Of a DNA stretch of 64,000 nt, positions 54,406 through 64,000 are shown piece after piece. This DNA comes from an uncultured Cedecea sp. (lineage in GTDB: Bacteria > Pseudomonadota > Gammaproteobacteria > Enterobacterales > Enterobacteriaceae), in the NCBI RefSeq assembly GCF_947498825.1, contig NZ_CANMLV010000012.1:1-64000 (forward strand), read 5' to 3'. Numbering within the stretch: the stretch's first letter is position 1; each line of letters begins with the position of its first letter. The notes beneath the pieces were generated by a model. That model had not been told where the DNA came from, ran no database searches, and saw only the letters and a list, made by a program, of their open reading frames with translations. The position numbers and the translations under genes are program-made.

Positions 54406-54798
54406 GTTACCATCGATATCTTTCTGATAATAACTGCCGTTGCGTGCGTAATAACGCTTGTTATTATAATCAACAACGTTAAGGTCGGGCCGCATATATT
54501 CTGGTGGCTGAATCAGAATATATTCAGTGCCTTGCTTTCTGTAATAAGTGTCATTGACAATATAGTATGTCAGTCCGCCAGGAATTAATGTGGTTGCCAG
54601 CGCCGGAAGCCAGTCCAGGCGGGGTGCCACAGGCCACCAGATCCTGCATAAACCAGTAATGGTGAGACTATCATTATCGCCATGACCAAAGTGCAGATGT
54701 TTTTTTACCGTGGTATCCCCTGCTGTAGATAGGTGCATTGTTACTACTGCGATGATTATGATATTCGACTGAGATATTATGCTTACGGTAATCTTCAA
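54376..54798 (-). CDS. DUF6515-like small protein, start uncertain, 3' end inside repeat copy 2
   Basis: 140 residues if started at 54798. The C-terminal half is convincing: GGLTYYIVNDTYYRKQGTEY, ILIQPP and YNNKRYYARNGSYYQKD follow the Tyr-rich repeating pattern of DUF6515 proteins. The N-terminal part is odd, and a second frame over the same bases (IEDYRKHNISVEYHNHRSSN) also looks protein-like, so a frameshift near 54690 is possible. The last ten codons and the stop come from repeat copy 2, meaning the original end was replaced. Confidence 0.4.
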   Translation of the reverse strand: MKITVSIISQSNIIIIAVVTMHLSTAGDTTVKKHLHFGHGDNDSLTITGLCRIWWPVAPRLDWLPALATTLIPGGLTYYIVNDTYYRKQGTEYILIQPPEYMRPDLNVVDYNNKRYYARNGSYYQKDIDGNYTQNNSSCL

Positions 54799-55256
54799 TA
54801 AGTCTTAATCTGGTTTTTCTTACTCTTATTTATATTGTTTTCAGAAAGCCCCGATTTATTTGGCATACAGCCTTCATTTTATCAGCATTCTATTTTTCCA
54901 TGACTCTCTTTGTATGTGAAGTTGCAGGTTGATAACAGGGCTCTATCTATGATTTTATTGAGACGATCGGATCTTTTTTTTGTTATGCTGTAACAAATAT
55001 GACCAAACGTGACTGGGGCAGCTGGCGCGTTACGGGAAGTTATTAAGATGAGGAGGGGGAAACGACGACTCTCCTGTCATACCTGTTATTTAGTGTATAA
55101 TACAGTAAAAGCAGTAATCGCTACAAAACTGAACAGGTATCTGGGTAGACTTCCGCCAGGGAAGATGAACTTTTTGGCAACCACTACCTTATTTTTTGCG
55201 CCCGGTAGGGGCGAGCAGAGCAGTGAAAGCGCAGATTAAAAAAATTGGAGACGCTT
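54799..55256. other. Upstream region of mlaA
   Basis: No supportable gene. It holds the best promoter candidate for mlaA at 55074-55101. Confidence 0.4.
55074..55101 (+). promoter_or_regulatory. Likely sigma-70 promoter of mlaA
   Basis: CTGTCA, a 16-base spacer and a perfect TATAAT. Transcription would start near 55108, leaving a leader of about 150 bases before the mlaA ATG. Confidence 0.45.
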
Positions 55257-56015
55257 ATGAATTTTCGCCTGACCGGACTGGCATTGGCGACCACCTTATT
55301 GCTGGGGTGCGCCAGCTCGGCTGATAAAAAACCACAAGAGCGTTCCGATCCGCTGGAAGGGTTCAACCGAACCATGTTCAATTTCAATATGAACGTGCTG
55401 GATCCTTATCTTGTTCGTCCGGTTGCTGTTGCATGGCGTGATTACGTGCCTCAGCCTGCGCGTAACGGCTTGAGCAATTTTACCAGTAACCTTGAAGAGC
55501 CGGCCTCTATGGTGAACAACTTTGCTCAGGGTGACGTTTATCAGGGCATGGTGCATTTCACCCGTTTCTTCCTGAATACAATACTGGGTATGGGCGGCTT
55601 TATTGATGTTGCTGGTATGGCAAACCCGAAACTGGAACGAACCTATCCGATACGTTTTGGCAGCACTCTGGGACACTATGGGGTGGGTTACGGCCCTTAT
55701 ATCGTGTTACCTGGATACGGCAGCGTCACGCCGCGTGAAGATGGGGGGGAGGTTGTTGATACCCTCTATCCGGTGTTGTCCTGGCTGACTTGGCCGATGT
55801 CCGTCGGCAAATGGACCCTGGAAGGGATTGAAACGCGTGCGCGTTTACTGGATAGCGATGGCCTGCTCCGTCAGTCTTCCGACCCTTATATTCTGGTGCG
55901 TGAGGCTTACTTCCAGCGTTACGATTTCCTGGCGAATGGCGGCAAACTGAGTCCGGAAACGAATCCAAACGCGGCAGCGATTCAGGACTCTCTCGCGGAG
56001 ATCGATGCTATGTAG
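55257..56015 (+). CDS. mlaA: Outer-membrane lipoprotein MlaA (VacJ)
   Basis: 252 residues from the ATG at 55257, preceded by TTGGAG six bases upstream. The lipobox is LLLGC with Cys18 as the lipidated residue. It matches E. coli MlaA: DPLEGFNRTMFNFN, VRPVAVAWRDYVP, RFGSTLGHYGVGYGPYIVLP. With porins it removes misplaced phospholipids from the outer leaflet and hands them to the Mla pathway. Confidence 0.95.
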   Translation: MNFRLTGLALATTLLLGCASSADKKPQERSDPLEGFNRTMFNFNMNVLDPYLVRPVAVAWRDYVPQPARNGLSNFTSNLEEPASMVNNFAQGDVYQGMVHFTRFFLNTILGMGGFIDVAGMANPKLERTYPIRFGSTLGHYGVGYGPYIVLPGYGSVTPREDGGEVVDTLYPVLSWLTWPMSVGKWTLEGIETRARLLDSDGLLRQSSDPYILVREAYFQRYDFLANGGKLSPETNPNAAAIQDSLAEIDAM

Positions 56016-56028
56016 TATCTCCTGAAAA

Positions 56029-56100
56029 GACAAAGAAGGAAAAATCGCGTTTTTTCCTTCTTTGTCAGCAATAAAAAGGCGAACCTGAGTTCGCCTTTTT
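56029..56100. terminator. Two strong terminators between mlaA and fadL
   Basis: Two perfect hairpins in a row. The first (56029-56066) has a 16-bp stem with A/T-rich ends. The second (56073-56100) pairs AAAAAGGCGAAC with GTTCGCCTTTTT around CTGA. Both have T-runs on both strands, so they serve mlaA and the convergent fadL. Confidence 0.9.
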
Positions 56101-56129
56101 GCTTGCTAAAAGCCGCCTGTTGAGCGCGA

Positions 56130-57449
56130 TTAGAATGCGTAGTTAAAGTTAGCCCCGTACAGCCAGGCTTTACCTTCAGAACGGAAGCTGTAAGGACCTT
56201 CTTTAATATCAACGTGTTTCCCGTGCATATAGGAAACACCGACATCAACCGAAGCATCTTTATTGAAGGCATAGGTTGTCCCGGCGCTGAGCCAGAAACG
56301 ATCCTGATCGGGAATGGAAATTGAGCGTTTATTTGCCGGTACCGGGCTGTCATCAAATGCAATACCGGTGCGGAAGGTCCAGTTCTCGTCCATAAAATAG
56401 GTGGTACCGATAGCCAGACGATAGGCGTCTCTGAAGCTTTCGTCTTTCAGGAACAGTACCTGACCATCTTTCGCGGTGGCTCTCAGCTCTTTAAACTGGC
56501 TCCAGCGGGTATAAGCCATACTGTAGTGAATCGCCCATTTAGGTGCCACGGTATTGTAACCAGACACTTCCCACATTTCAGGTAAGTTCAGGTCTAAAGA
56601 ACCCGGGATGGTTTCACCTCCGGTACCGTATAAGCCATAACTTCCTAGTATTGGGTTATAGGCAGAAGGCAGGTCGCTTTTATAGTCGCCATCAAAATCA
56701 ATTTTGATTTTTGAACGGTAGGTTAACGCGTAGCGATTTCCCTTGTTAATCTCGTAAAGAACACCGGCGTTCCAGCCAAAGCCCCATTTATCCCCTTTCA
56801 GGCTGGTAATCAGTCTGTTTGCCGGAATACTACTCACAAGACCCTCAGTTCCGGCAGGAAGCTGTCCGCTACCTGCTAAAATAGTACCTAAATCACCTGC
56901 ATAACGCTCAATTTTCGCTTTGGCGTAAACTGCATTCAGACCTAAACCGAAACTCCAGTTAGGATCAAGCCGCCAGGCTCCGCTCAGATTGAAGTTAGCG
57001 GTCTGCAAGTCGGTTTTTCCGCCGACTGAACCCGCGCGATAGTTATCATTAAACTCGGTGGCCAGCCCATAGTTAGAGGTGACGGATGCACCCCAGCCAA
57101 ACTGTTCGTTGATTGGGGCAACGAAATGCAGGTTGGGTACCAAAGCATTAGGGGCAATATTTTTGGCGGTGGTACTGCCTCCTGCCGGAGAGTTACCAAA
57201 AATGTTGACATCAGGTTGGATAAAAACTGCACCACCTGAGAAAGACGGTCTGTCAAACATCATGATAGTGGCCGGGTTGCGGCTGGCCGATCCTGCATTG
57301 TCTGCGACAGCGCCTTCCCCTGAATAGGCTCTTCCCAGCCCGGAGGAAGAAAACTCGTTTAACTGAAAGCCCGCGGAATGAGCTTGTAAGCTGACCATTG
57401 CTACAGCAATTGCTATAAATGACTTGGTAAACAGGTTTTTCTGGCTCAT
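56130..57449 (-). CDS. fadL: Long-chain fatty acid outer-membrane transporter
   Basis: 439 residues from the ATG at 57449, eight bases after a GAGG site. The signal peptide ends at HSA|GFQLNE. The mature start, [20 protein letters not shown], is the FadL hatch signature with the NPA segment, and the barrel ends GANFNYAF. It resembles E. coli FadL, with differences in loops around residues 190-210 and 255-275. It takes up long-chain fatty acids, in line with the fadIJ genes next door. Two FadR operators lie upstream. Confidence 0.95.
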   Translation of the reverse strand: MSQKNLFTKSFIAIAVAMVSLQAHSAGFQLNEFSSSGLGRAYSGEGAVADNAGSASRNPATIMMFDRPSFSGGAVFIQPDVNIFGNSPAGGSTTAKNIAPNALVPNLHFVAPINEQFGWGASVTSNYGLATEFNDNYRAGSVGGKTDLQTANFNLSGAWRLDPNWSFGLGLNAVYAKAKIERYAGDLGTILAGSGQLPAGTEGLVSSIPANRLITSLKGDKWGFGWNAGVLYEINKGNRYALTYRSKIKIDFDGDYKSDLPSAYNPILGSYGLYGTGGETIPGSLDLNLPEMWEVSGYNTVAPKWAIHYSMAYTRWSQFKELRATAKDGQVLFLKDESFRDAYRLAIGTTYFMDENWTFRTGIAFDDSPVPANKRSISIPDQDRFWLSAGTTYAFNKDASVDVGVSYMHGKHVDIKEGPYSFRSEGKAWLYGANFNYAF

Positions 57450-57535
57450 AACCAAAACCTCATTGATTTATATTTATATAAGAAATGCTACTTACCGTAA
57501 CAGAAGCGCGCATAGTAGGGACTGTGCTGTTAGAT

Positions 57536-57552
57536 AGAAAGCAGACCAGTTA
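57536..57552 (-). promoter_or_regulatory. FadR operator, fadL proximal
   Basis: On the minus strand TAACTGGTCTGCTTTCT matches the FadR pattern AACTGGTCNGACCTGTT in its first arm and weakly in the second. E. coli fadL also has two FadR sites near its start of transcription. Confidence 0.6.
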
Positions 57553-57558
57553 CCGGAG

Positions 57559-57575
57559 TATAGGTACGACCAGTG
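57559..57575 (-). promoter_or_regulatory. FadR operator, fadL distal
   Basis: On the minus strand CACTGGTCGTACCTATA matches the FadR consensus in both arms (CTGGTC and ACC). It lies 23 bases from the proximal site. Confidence 0.7.
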
Positions 57576-57700
57576 GGTGTGTTGCAAGAATGTTTCGTGT
57601 TTATTTGTAAGTTGTTGTCGAAAATATGATCGAGGCAGCAAAAAATAGTAATGTTGAATCCGTATAGCGGTGACGGAATTTGTTTTAGATCATTTTTAAG

Positions 57701-57716
57701 TGTGATTTACGTCACT
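57701..57716. promoter_or_regulatory. CRP site between fadL and yfcZ
   Basis: TGTGA-TTTACG-TCACT matches the CRP consensus at nine of ten positions. It lies 250 bases from fadL and 160 from yfcZ. fad genes are cAMP-CRP activated in E. coli. Confidence 0.65.
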
Positions 57717-57875
57717 CACATCAATTACCAGAATAATCAACTGGAGTGAAAATACGGAGCGACGTAAAATAATGGCCATGAGTGTCAGGGCGTTTATCGG
57801 TAGGTATCGCTCCTTTTCACTCAGCGCTTAAAACAACCCGAATTATTCTGAGTATATAATGCTAAGGAACTAATC

Positions 57876-58160
57876 ATGAGTAGAAATAGTGCAGATGAAA
57901 CCCCAGTTTGTTGCTGCATAGACGTCGGTTCTGTCATTGATAATACGGATTGTGTTGCCTCCTATAGTCGTGTGTTTACCAGCAAAGCGCAGGCAGATGA
58001 GGCTCTGGCGGCATTGAGCACTAAGGCGCGTGAAGTAGAGTCCGAACCTTGCCAAATAACTCCGCGCTTCACCGAAGAAGCCGAGGGTGTGCGCCTGGAT
58101 ATCGATTTCCTGTTCAGCTGTCAGGCAGAAACCATGATTTTCCAGTTGGGCTTACGCTAG
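57876..58160 (+). CDS. yfcZ: YfcZ/YiiS family small protein
   Basis: 94 residues, the same length as E. coli YfcZ and similar throughout (ETPVCCCIDVGSVIDNTDC, EGVRLDIDFLF, IFQLGLR). Function is unknown. It is in its E. coli position between fadL and fadI. A piece of the palindromic repeat end (CAACCCGAATTATTCTGAG) lies just before it at about 57834. Confidence 0.92.
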   Translation: MSRNSADETPVCCCIDVGSVIDNTDCVASYSRVFTSKAQADEALAALSTKAREVESEPCQITPRFTEEAEGVRLDIDFLFSCQAETMIFQLGLR

Positions 58161-58175
58161 TCTGACCGTTTGAAC

Positions 58176-58208
58176 AAAAATGGCTGACTTACTTAGTCAG
58201 CCATTTTT
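58176..58208 (+). terminator. Terminator after yfcZ
   Basis: A perfect 14-bp stem (AAAAATGGCTGACT / AGTCAGCCATTTTT) with a 5-base loop, 16 bases past the stop. Confidence 0.9.
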
Positions 58209-58334
58209 ACCTGTTCTTCTCCCCAGAATAAAAATCCTTTCCCGTTTGTTGTTTCTCACGACGTTAAACGTGCTGCCTCTCGCAATTTTTCCCCGAAAGG
58301 GTTGGCTAAGTGTAAATAATTAGTTAACACTGGT

Positions 58335-58351
58335 ATCAGGTCAGACCACTA
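58335..58351 (+). promoter_or_regulatory. FadR operator of fadIJ
   Basis: ATCAGGTCAGACCACTA is centred 33 bases before fadI and carries the GGTCNGACC core of FadR sites. FadR would block fadIJ until long-chain acyl-CoA releases it. Confidence 0.75.
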
Positions 58352-58375
58352 ATTATTTCTCTGTAGGGGAGCGTT

Positions 58376-59686
58376 ATGAGCCAGGCACTACCATTGGTTA
58401 CGCGTCAGGGTGCAAGGATTGCCATCGTCAGTGGGCTGCGTACGCCCTTTGTTCGTCAGGCTACCGCTTTTCATGGTATTCCCGCTGTCTCTCTTGGCAA
58501 CTGGGTTGTTCGTGAGCTGTTAATTCGCAGTAATATTTCACCGGAACACATTAATCAGGTAGTTTTTGGCCAGGTTATTCAGATGCCAGAGGCACCCAAC
58601 ATCGCACGCGAAATTGTCCTGGGAAGTGGGATGAGTGTTCATACTGATGCCTATAGTGTGAGCCGCGCCTGTGCCACCAGTTTTCAGGCGATAGCCAATG
58701 TTGCCGAAGGGATTATGGCAGGCACGATTCAAACGGGTATTGCCGGGGGAGCTGACTCCTCTTCCGTTTTGCCTTTTGGTGTCAGCAAAAATTTAGGTCG
58801 CACCTTAGTGGATTTAAGCAAAGCCCGTACGCTTGCTCAGCGTCTTAAATTGCTCACACGCCTGCGTCCGCGTGATTTATTACCTCTTCCTCCTGCCATC
58901 GCTGAATACTCCACAGGGCTACGTATGGGAGATACTGCCGAGCAAATGGCGAAGACCCACGGTATTACTCGTGAACAGCAAGATGCGCTGGCGCATCGCT
59001 CCCACCAGCTAGCCGCTCAGGCCTGGCAGGACGGTAAACTGGAAAATGAAGTGATGACCGCCTTTGTTCCCCCTTATCTTCAGTCTATTAGCGAAGACAA
59101 TAATATCCGTAAACAGAGCAACCTGGCAGATTACGCAAAATTACGTCCGGCGTTTGACAGGAAGCATGGCAGCGTCACCGCGGCCAACAGCACACCGCTG
59201 ACAGACGGTGCGGCGGCCGTCATTCTGATGGCTGAGTCGCGTGCTAAAGAACTCGGACTGATACCTTTGGGTTACCTGCGCAGCTATGCATTCACCGCTA
59301 TTGATGTCTGGCAGGATATGCTGCTGGGACCTGCCTGGGCAACGCCCTTGGCTCTCGACCGTGCGGGACTTACGCTTAACGACCTGACGTTATTTGATAT
59401 GCACGAAGCTTTTGCCTCACAAACGCTTGCCAATCTAAAGATGCTTTCCAGCGCGCAATTCGCGCGTGAAAAACTGGGGCGCGCTCAGGCAACGGGTGAG
59501 GTTGATGAAAGTCAATTCAATGTTCTGGGGGGCTCCATTGCTTATGGGCATCCGTTTGCTGCGACCGGGGCTCGAATGGTAACCCAGACTTTACATGAAC
59601 TGCGTCGCCGTGGCGGTGGGTTTGGTTTGGTGACGGCCTGTGCGGCAGGTGGGCTTGGTGCGGCAATGGTACTGGAGGCCGAATAA
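58376..59686 (+). CDS. fadI: 3-ketoacyl-CoA thiolase (anaerobic beta-oxidation)
   Basis: 436 residues, as in E. coli. The nucleophile is Cys99 in [10 protein letters not shown], and the C-terminal site has [11 protein letters not shown] and [10 protein letters not shown]. It cleaves 3-ketoacyl-CoA to acetyl-CoA and a shortened acyl-CoA. AGGGGAG precedes the ATG. The last base of the stop is the first base of the fadJ ATG. Confidence 0.95.
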   Translation: MSQALPLVTRQGARIAIVSGLRTPFVRQATAFHGIPAVSLGNWVVRELLIRSNISPEHINQVVFGQVIQMPEAPNIAREIVLGSGMSVHTDAYSVSRACATSFQAIANVAEGIMAGTIQTGIAGGADSSSVLPFGVSKNLGRTLVDLSKARTLAQRLKLLTRLRPRDLLPLPPAIAEYSTGLRMGDTAEQMAKTHGITREQQDALAHRSHQLAAQAWQDGKLENEVMTAFVPPYLQSISEDNNIRKQSNLADYAKLRPAFDRKHGSVTAANSTPLTDGAAAVILMAESRAKELGLIPLGYLRSYAFTAIDVWQDMLLGPAWATPLALDRAGLTLNDLTLFDMHEAFASQTLANLKMLSSAQFAREKLGRAQATGEVDESQFNVLGGSIAYGHPFAATGARMVTQTLHELRRRGGGFGLVTACAAGGLGAAMVLEAE

Positions 59687-61812
59687 TGGAACAGCTTAGT
59701 GCATTTCGCCTGGAGATCCGGGCAGATAACGTCGCAGTCATCACTATTGATGTTCCCGGCGAAAGAATGAATACGCTAAAAGCCGAGTTTGCTGCACAAA
59801 TCCGGGAGATCCTTCAGCAACTTCGCGACTATCCGGGCATTAAAGGCGTGGTTTTTATCTCCGCGAAACCCGATAACTTTATTGCCGGGGCCGATATTTT
59901 CATGATTGCAGGCTGTAAAACGGCCGAGGATGCCCAGGCTCTGGCACATCAGGGGCAGCAAATTATGGCAGAAATTGCAGCACTGCCCGTTCCTGTGGTT
60001 GCTGCAATTCATGGGAGTTGTTTAGGCGGCGGGCTTGAACTGGCGCTGGCCTGTCATATACGAATTTGTACAAACCTGCCAGAAACTCGTCTGGGTTTAC
60101 CTGAAGTTCAGTTAGGGCTGCTACCGGGGGCTGGTGGAACGCAGCGTTTACCGCGTTTAATTGGGGTATCCAAAGCGCTGGATATGATCCTGACTGGCCG
60201 ACAGCTACGCGCAAAACAGGCGTTAAAACTGGGGCTGGTTGACGAGGTTGTTGCTGAGTCACAGCTACTGGATATTGCCGTTGCTCAGGCTTTGCGCGGG
60301 CGTAAGCCCATCCCTCGTTTACCGATTAAAGAACGTTTTCTGGCTGGTATCGGACGGCCACTGCTGTTTCGTTTAGTGAGTAAGAAAACAGAGCAAAAAA
60401 CCCAGGGAAATTATCCTGCGGTCAATCAGATTCTGAATGTGATTCAGCTTGGACTGGAACGGGGGAGTGATAAAGGTTATGACGCTGAAGCGCAAGCCTT
60501 CGGTCTCTTAGCCATGTCACCGCAATCTTCGGCCCTGCGCGGCCTGTTTTTTGCCAGTTCAGCGCTGAAAAAAGAGACCGGAAGCGAAGCACCTGCGCAA
60601 CCTGTGCATTCAGTTGGTGTACTGGGAGGCGGTTTGATGGGGGCGGGTATTGCCTGTGTCACTGCCGTCAAAGGGCAGCTACTGGTTCGTATCAAAGATA
60701 TGACCCCGGAGGGTATTAACCATGCCCTGAAGTACAGCTGGGATCTGTTGAGTAAACAAGTGCGACGCCGTCAGATAACCTCGGTACAGCGAGAGCGGGA
60801 AATGGCCCGACTCTCCGGCAGTACGGATTACCAAGGATTCCAGCGGCAGGATATCGTGATTGAAGCGGTATTTGAAAACCTGGCGCTGAAACAGCAGATG
60901 GTGGCCGAAACGGAGCAGTTTGCTAAGGCTGAAACCATTTTTGCCTCTAACACCTCATCGATACCTATTCGCGATATTGCCGCGTATGCCATGCGTCCTG
61001 AACAGGTGATTGGCCTGCATTATTTTAGCCCGGTTGATAAAATGCCATTGGTCGAGGTTATCCCTCATGCCGGAACGCGACCGGAAACGATTTCCACCAC
61101 GGTCGCACTGGCGAAAAAACAGGGTAAAACGCCGATCGTAGTGGGTGATAGCCCAGGATTTTATGTTAACCGTATTCTGGCCCCCTATATTAACGAAGCA
61201 CTACGTTGTCTGGTAGAAGGGGAGCCGATTGAACATATTGATAAGGCTCTGGTTAAGTTTGGTTTCCCGGTTGGCCCTATTCAGCTACTGGATGAGGTTG
61301 GTATTGATGTGGGGACCAAAATTATGCCAATACTGGAGCAGGCCTATGGTGAACGCTTTACTCCTCCACGAGCGCTGGATGCCATTCTGGCGGACGATCG
61401 CCGTGGACGGAAAAATAACCGAGGTTTCTATTTGTATTCTGGAAAAGGAAAAAACAATAAAAAACAGCCAGATAAAACGATTTATACTCTGCTCGGGGTT
61501 ATGCCAGCGGTGCGGCTGAAGAGTGAAAGTCTGGCTGAACGCTGTGTGATGATGCTGCTTAATGAAGCGGTACGTAGTCTGGATGAAGGGGTGATTCGCC
61601 GAGTACGCGACGGTGATATTGGTGGTGTGTTTGGTATTGGTTTCCCGCCATTCCTTGGTGGCCCATTCCACTATATGAATCAGCTAGGGGTAGCGACGGT
61701 AGTGGATCGCCTGCAACATCTGGCGAACGTGTATGGTGAGCGATTCGCGCCCTGTGAACGACTGATAGCCATGGCAGAACAAAATCACACTTTTACTGAT
61801 GTTATCGATTGA
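59686..61812 (+). CDS. fadJ: Multifunctional enoyl-CoA hydratase / 3-hydroxyacyl-CoA dehydrogenase
   Basis: 708 residues (E. coli 714). The N-terminal crotonase domain (to ~190) has [17 protein letters not shown] and [20 protein letters not shown] with the two catalytic Glu. The dehydrogenase domain starts near 308 with the NAD-binding [14 protein letters not shown], then SNTSSIPI and [13 protein letters not shown] with the catalytic His. It forms a complex with FadI for anaerobic fatty-acid oxidation. Confidence 0.95.
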   Translation: MEQLSAFRLEIRADNVAVITIDVPGERMNTLKAEFAAQIREILQQLRDYPGIKGVVFISAKPDNFIAGADIFMIAGCKTAEDAQALAHQGQQIMAEIAALPVPVVAAIHGSCLGGGLELALACHIRICTNLPETRLGLPEVQLGLLPGAGGTQRLPRLIGVSKALDMILTGRQLRAKQALKLGLVDEVVAESQLLDIAVAQALRGRKPIPRLPIKERFLAGIGRPLLFRLVSKKTEQKTQGNYPAVNQILNVIQLGLERGSDKGYDAEAQAFGLLAMSPQSSALRGLFFASSALKKETGSEAPAQPVHSVGVLGGGLMGAGIACVTAVKGQLLVRIKDMTPEGINHALKYSWDLLSKQVRRRQITSVQREREMARLSGSTDYQGFQRQDIVIEAVFENLALKQQMVAETEQFAKAETIFASNTSSIPIRDIAAYAMRPEQVIGLHYFSPVDKMPLVEVIPHAGTRPETISTTVALAKKQGKTPIVVGDSPGFYVNRILAPYINEALRCLVEGEPIEHIDKALVKFGFPVGPIQLLDEVGIDVGTKIMPILEQAYGERFTPPRALDAILADDRRGRKNNRGFYLYSGKGKNNKKQPDKTIYTLLGVMPAVRLKSESLAERCVMMLLNEAVRSLDEGVIRRVRDGDIGGVFGIGFPPFLGGPFHYMNQLGVATVVDRLQHLANVYGERFAPCERLIAMAEQNHTFTDVID

Positions 61813-62002
61813 TAATTGTCCGAATACAATGAACAGGCGTTATTAGCGATTATTTTATCAACAAATATTGACGGAGTTCACAGCATTAAGGTAAATATCA
61901 GCGTTTCATTCGGTGTATGAATCAGGCACAATGCCGGGCTGCCAAACCCTTTGCCTTTGCAAGGGCGTTTCAGGTGTTCTCGGTTAACAAAAGCGGTGCA
62001 AT
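61813..62002. other. fadJ-sixA intergenic region
   Basis: 190 bases that should hold the sixA promoter. No hairpin terminator for fadJ is evident. Confidence 0.4.
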
Positions 62003-62491
62003 ATGCAAGTGTTTATTATGCGTCACGGTGATGCGGCTCTGAATGCTGCAAGTGATTCAGTACGTCCTCTGACGGAATGCGGTTGTGATGAATCACGATT
62101 GATGGCCGCCTGGCTGAAAGGTCAGGCAGGAAGTATTGACAGAGTTCTGGTCAGCCCTTATTTGCGCGCAGAACAAACCCTGGCTGTCGTCGGTGAAGTC
62201 TTGTCGTTTACGGGGCGTACAGATATCCTGCCAGAATTGACCCCCGGGGGCGATGCGGAAAGGGTTGCTGACTATCTCAATATGCTTGCCACTGAAGGTG
62301 TGTCATCGGTGCTGGTTATCTCGCATTTGCCTCTGGTTGGCTATCTGGTCTCGGCACTGTGCCCGCAAGAATCCCCGCCCATGTTCTCTACTTCCGGGAT
62401 CGCCAGTATCACGCTTGATTCACTGAGCGGGAAGGGAACCTTGAACTGGCAAAAAAGTCCCTGCCAGTTTAAAACAGAAAAAATAGCCTGA
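62003..62491 (+). CDS. sixA: Phosphohistidine phosphatase SixA
   Basis: 162 residues. The Arg-His-Gly signature is MRHGDA at residues 6-11, with His8 as nucleophile, and the second His lies in VISHLPLVGYL. It removes phosphate from histidine on the phosphotransfer protein NPr of the nitrogen PTS (and, in earlier work, ArcB). Confidence 0.93.
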   Translation: MQVFIMRHGDAALNAASDSVRPLTECGCDESRLMAAWLKGQAGSIDRVLVSPYLRAEQTLAVVGEVLSFTGRTDILPELTPGGDAERVADYLNMLATEGVSSVLVISHLPLVGYLVSALCPQESPPMFSTSGIASITLDSLSGKGTLNWQKSPCQFKTEKIA

Positions 62492-62532
62492 TGCCCCGGT
62501 GAGGGAAAACAATGGTTTTCTTTTCTGTGAGT

Positions 62533-62558
62533 AAAAAAGTCGCCTCGGCGACTTTTTT
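62533..62558. terminator. Bidirectional terminator between sixA and smrB
   Basis: An 11-bp stem (AAAAAAGTCGC / GCGACTTTTTT) with a CTCG loop and T-runs on both strands, between convergent genes. Confidence 0.85.
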
Positions 62559-62578
62559 CGTTATGGATCCAAGGGGGA

Positions 62579-63130
62579 TTAAATCAGTTCAGGTGGTTGC
62601 CACTCTTCCACTTCAATCAGCACCAGAAGGGCCGCATCGCCGCCATAGGTCTTAGGGGCCTGATGGAAAGCCATGACATGCGGGTGCTGTGCCAGCCATA
62701 AAGGTGTTTGTTGTTTCAGAATATGCTTTCCATGTCCGTGCATTACGCAGGCACAAAAAACATGTTCACGGCGACAGGCGGCAATTAAAGCGCCGAGCTC
62801 TTGTTTGGCCTGTTGCTGAGTCAAACCATGCAAATCGAGAAATAGCTCCGGGGAGTAATCACCTCGACGGATTTTTTTTAGCTCAAAATGACTGACATCT
62901 TCTCGTACATAGCGTGTCGGGCCTTCCGAGGCGAGGCGAGGTTGAAATTCATCCGAAAAGTAGTGGCTGGCATCAACCTGCTCTTGTTGCAGACGCTTTG
63001 CAGGGACTTCAGTTATTTTTTTACGTACCGTACGGTGAACAATCGTATCCTGAGTTAGCTTTTTAGTATCAGTCATCAGGCCCCGAAACAGGGATTCATC
63101 TTCTGAACTGAGCGGTGAGGACTTTTTCAT
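62579..63130 (-). CDS. smrB: Ribosome-rescue endonuclease SmrB
   Basis: 183 residues, like E. coli SmrB. The Smr domain has [19 protein letters not shown] and HGHGKHILK. SmrB cleaves mRNA at collided ribosomes. The gene is divergent from prmB, with 174 bases between the starts. Confidence 0.93.
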   Translation of the reverse strand: MKKSSPLSSEDESLFRGLMTDTKKLTQDTIVHRTVRKKITEVPAKRLQQEQVDASHYFSDEFQPRLASEGPTRYVREDVSHFELKKIRRGDYSPELFLDLHGLTQQQAKQELGALIAACRREHVFCACVMHGHGKHILKQQTPLWLAQHPHVMAFHQAPKTYGGDAALLVLIEVEEWQPPELI

Positions 63131-63304
63131 CTTGTGTCTTCTCGTATCTGTTTTGTTCTCAGTTTACCCGTTTTGCGGGCCTGCAAGAAAGAAAAGGATA
63201 TATTCCAGACAGAACATCGCATCATCAATGCTGATTTGTCGCGGTCTTCATGGCAAACTAGCCGCTTATTATTGAACGAGCATGAGTCGCCTGCGGAGGG
63301 CAGC

Positions 63305-64000
63305 ATGGATAAAATTTTTGTCGATGAGGCAGTGAATGAACTGCATACCATTCAGGATATGTTACGTTGGTCGGTGAGCCGCTTCAGTGCCGCCAACATT
63401 TGGTATGGTCACGGCACCGACAATCCGTGGGATGAAGCTGTTCAACTGGTCCTGCCAAGTTTGTATCTCCCGCTTGATATTCCAGAAGATATGCGTACCG
63501 CACGTCTGACCCCAAGCGAGCGTCATCTGATTGTTGAGCGCGTTATTCGTCGGGTGAATGAGCGTATTCCCGTCGCTTATCTGACCAACAAAGCCTGGTT
63601 CTGTGGTCATGAATTCTACGTTGATGAACGTGTGCTGGTGCCACGTTCTCCGATAGGCGAACTGATTAACAATCACTTTGCCGGTCTTATTAATCATCAA
63701 CCGCGCCATATTCTGGATATGTGTACCGGAAGCGGGTGTATTGGTATCGCCTGCGCCTATGCTTTCCCGGAAGCAGATGTCGATGTGGTGGATATTTCCG
63801 TGGATGCTCTGGCAGTCACTGAACACAATATCGCTGAACATTGTCTGGAAAATAACGTCACGCCAATGCGTTCTGATTTATTCCGCGACCTGCCAAAAAT
63901 TCAGTACGATATTATTGTCACTAATCCTCCTTATGTTGATGCGGAAGATATGTCCGACTTACCGGGCGAATATCATTTTGAACCAGAGCTGGGGCTGGCT
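63305..64000 (+). CDS. prmB: Ribosomal protein uL3 glutamine methyltransferase (3' end outside window)
   Basis: The first 232 codons of a ~310-residue enzyme, cut by the window edge. The SAM-binding motif I is [20 protein letters not shown], and the glutamine-binding NPPY is at residues 207-210. PrmB methylates a Gln of ribosomal protein L3 (uL3). The order smrB-prmB is that of E. coli, where aroC follows. Confidence 0.94.
   Translation, partial: MDKIFVDEAVNELHTIQDMLRWSVSRFSAANIWYGHGTDNPWDEAVQLVLPSLYLPLDIPEDMRTARLTPSERHLIVERVIRRVNERIPVAYLTNKAWFCGHEFYVDERVLVPRSPIGELINNHFAGLINHQPRHILDMCTGSGCIGIACAYAFPEADVDVVDISVDALAVTEHNIAEHCLENNVTPMRSDLFRDLPKIQYDIIVTNPPYVDAEDMSDLPGEYHFEPELGLA

Noticed and set aside
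57834..57856. Third full copy of the palindromic repeat
   Set aside because: Only one end (about 23 bases, with mismatches) is present, too little to call a copy.

Overview
This 64 kb window is chromosomal DNA of an enterobacterium (order Enterobacterales). The right end carries the E. coli-like block mlaA - fadL - yfcZ - fadI - fadJ - sixA - smrB - prmB, and cstA-ybdD, an alpha-2-macroglobulin/pbpC pair and potFGHI read as close E. coli relatives. A pectinesterase with intact catalytic motifs, a penicillin V acylase and two copies of a 127-bp palindromic intergenic repeat point to a plant- or environment-associated genus. Family and genus cannot be fixed from the sequence alone.

Layout. 1-6430: a type VI secretion (T6SS) effector/immunity locus. 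It holds the end of a DUF4123-like adaptor gene, an effector gene collapsed by an internal deletion, and five tandem genes for two-helix membrane proteins (DUF6708-like, probably immunity proteins). 6889-14065: an MscS-type channel, an outer-membrane barrel, a penicillin V acylase, cstA and ybdD. 14560-22999: a very large membrane-anchored alpha-2-macroglobulin with a thioester motif, followed by pbpC. 23048-27825: a GNAT acetyltransferase, a secreted carboxylesterase and a Fur-box-controlled TonB receptor. 28277-33303: an anaerobic DMSO-reductase-type operon (dmsABCD plus a NapF-like ferredoxin) with an FNR box, whose catalytic gene is cut by one in-frame TAG. 33601-40001: yedI, potFGHI and a nucleoside hydrolase. 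40349-41626: a pectinesterase.

41635-54405: a second T6SS locus lying between two inverted copies of the 127-bp repeat. Only its middle survives: the tail of tssH, vgrG, a two-domain peptidoglycan-targeting effector, one or two secreted immunity candidates, an unnamed T6SS membrane gene, tssM, and the first codons of the next gene. tRNA-Arg(CCU) lies just inside the right repeat. 54799-64000: the conserved mlaA-to-prmB block with FadR and CRP sites around fadL and fadI.

Main points for a second look: the immunity-gene array, with an exact 1043-bp period, alternating sequence types, toxin-tail relics in every spacer and G9 tracts in coding sequence; the amber stop in dmsA; the T6SS island trimmed at both ends between inverted repeats; and the modular effector whose C-terminal domain and immunity genes look compositionally foreign.
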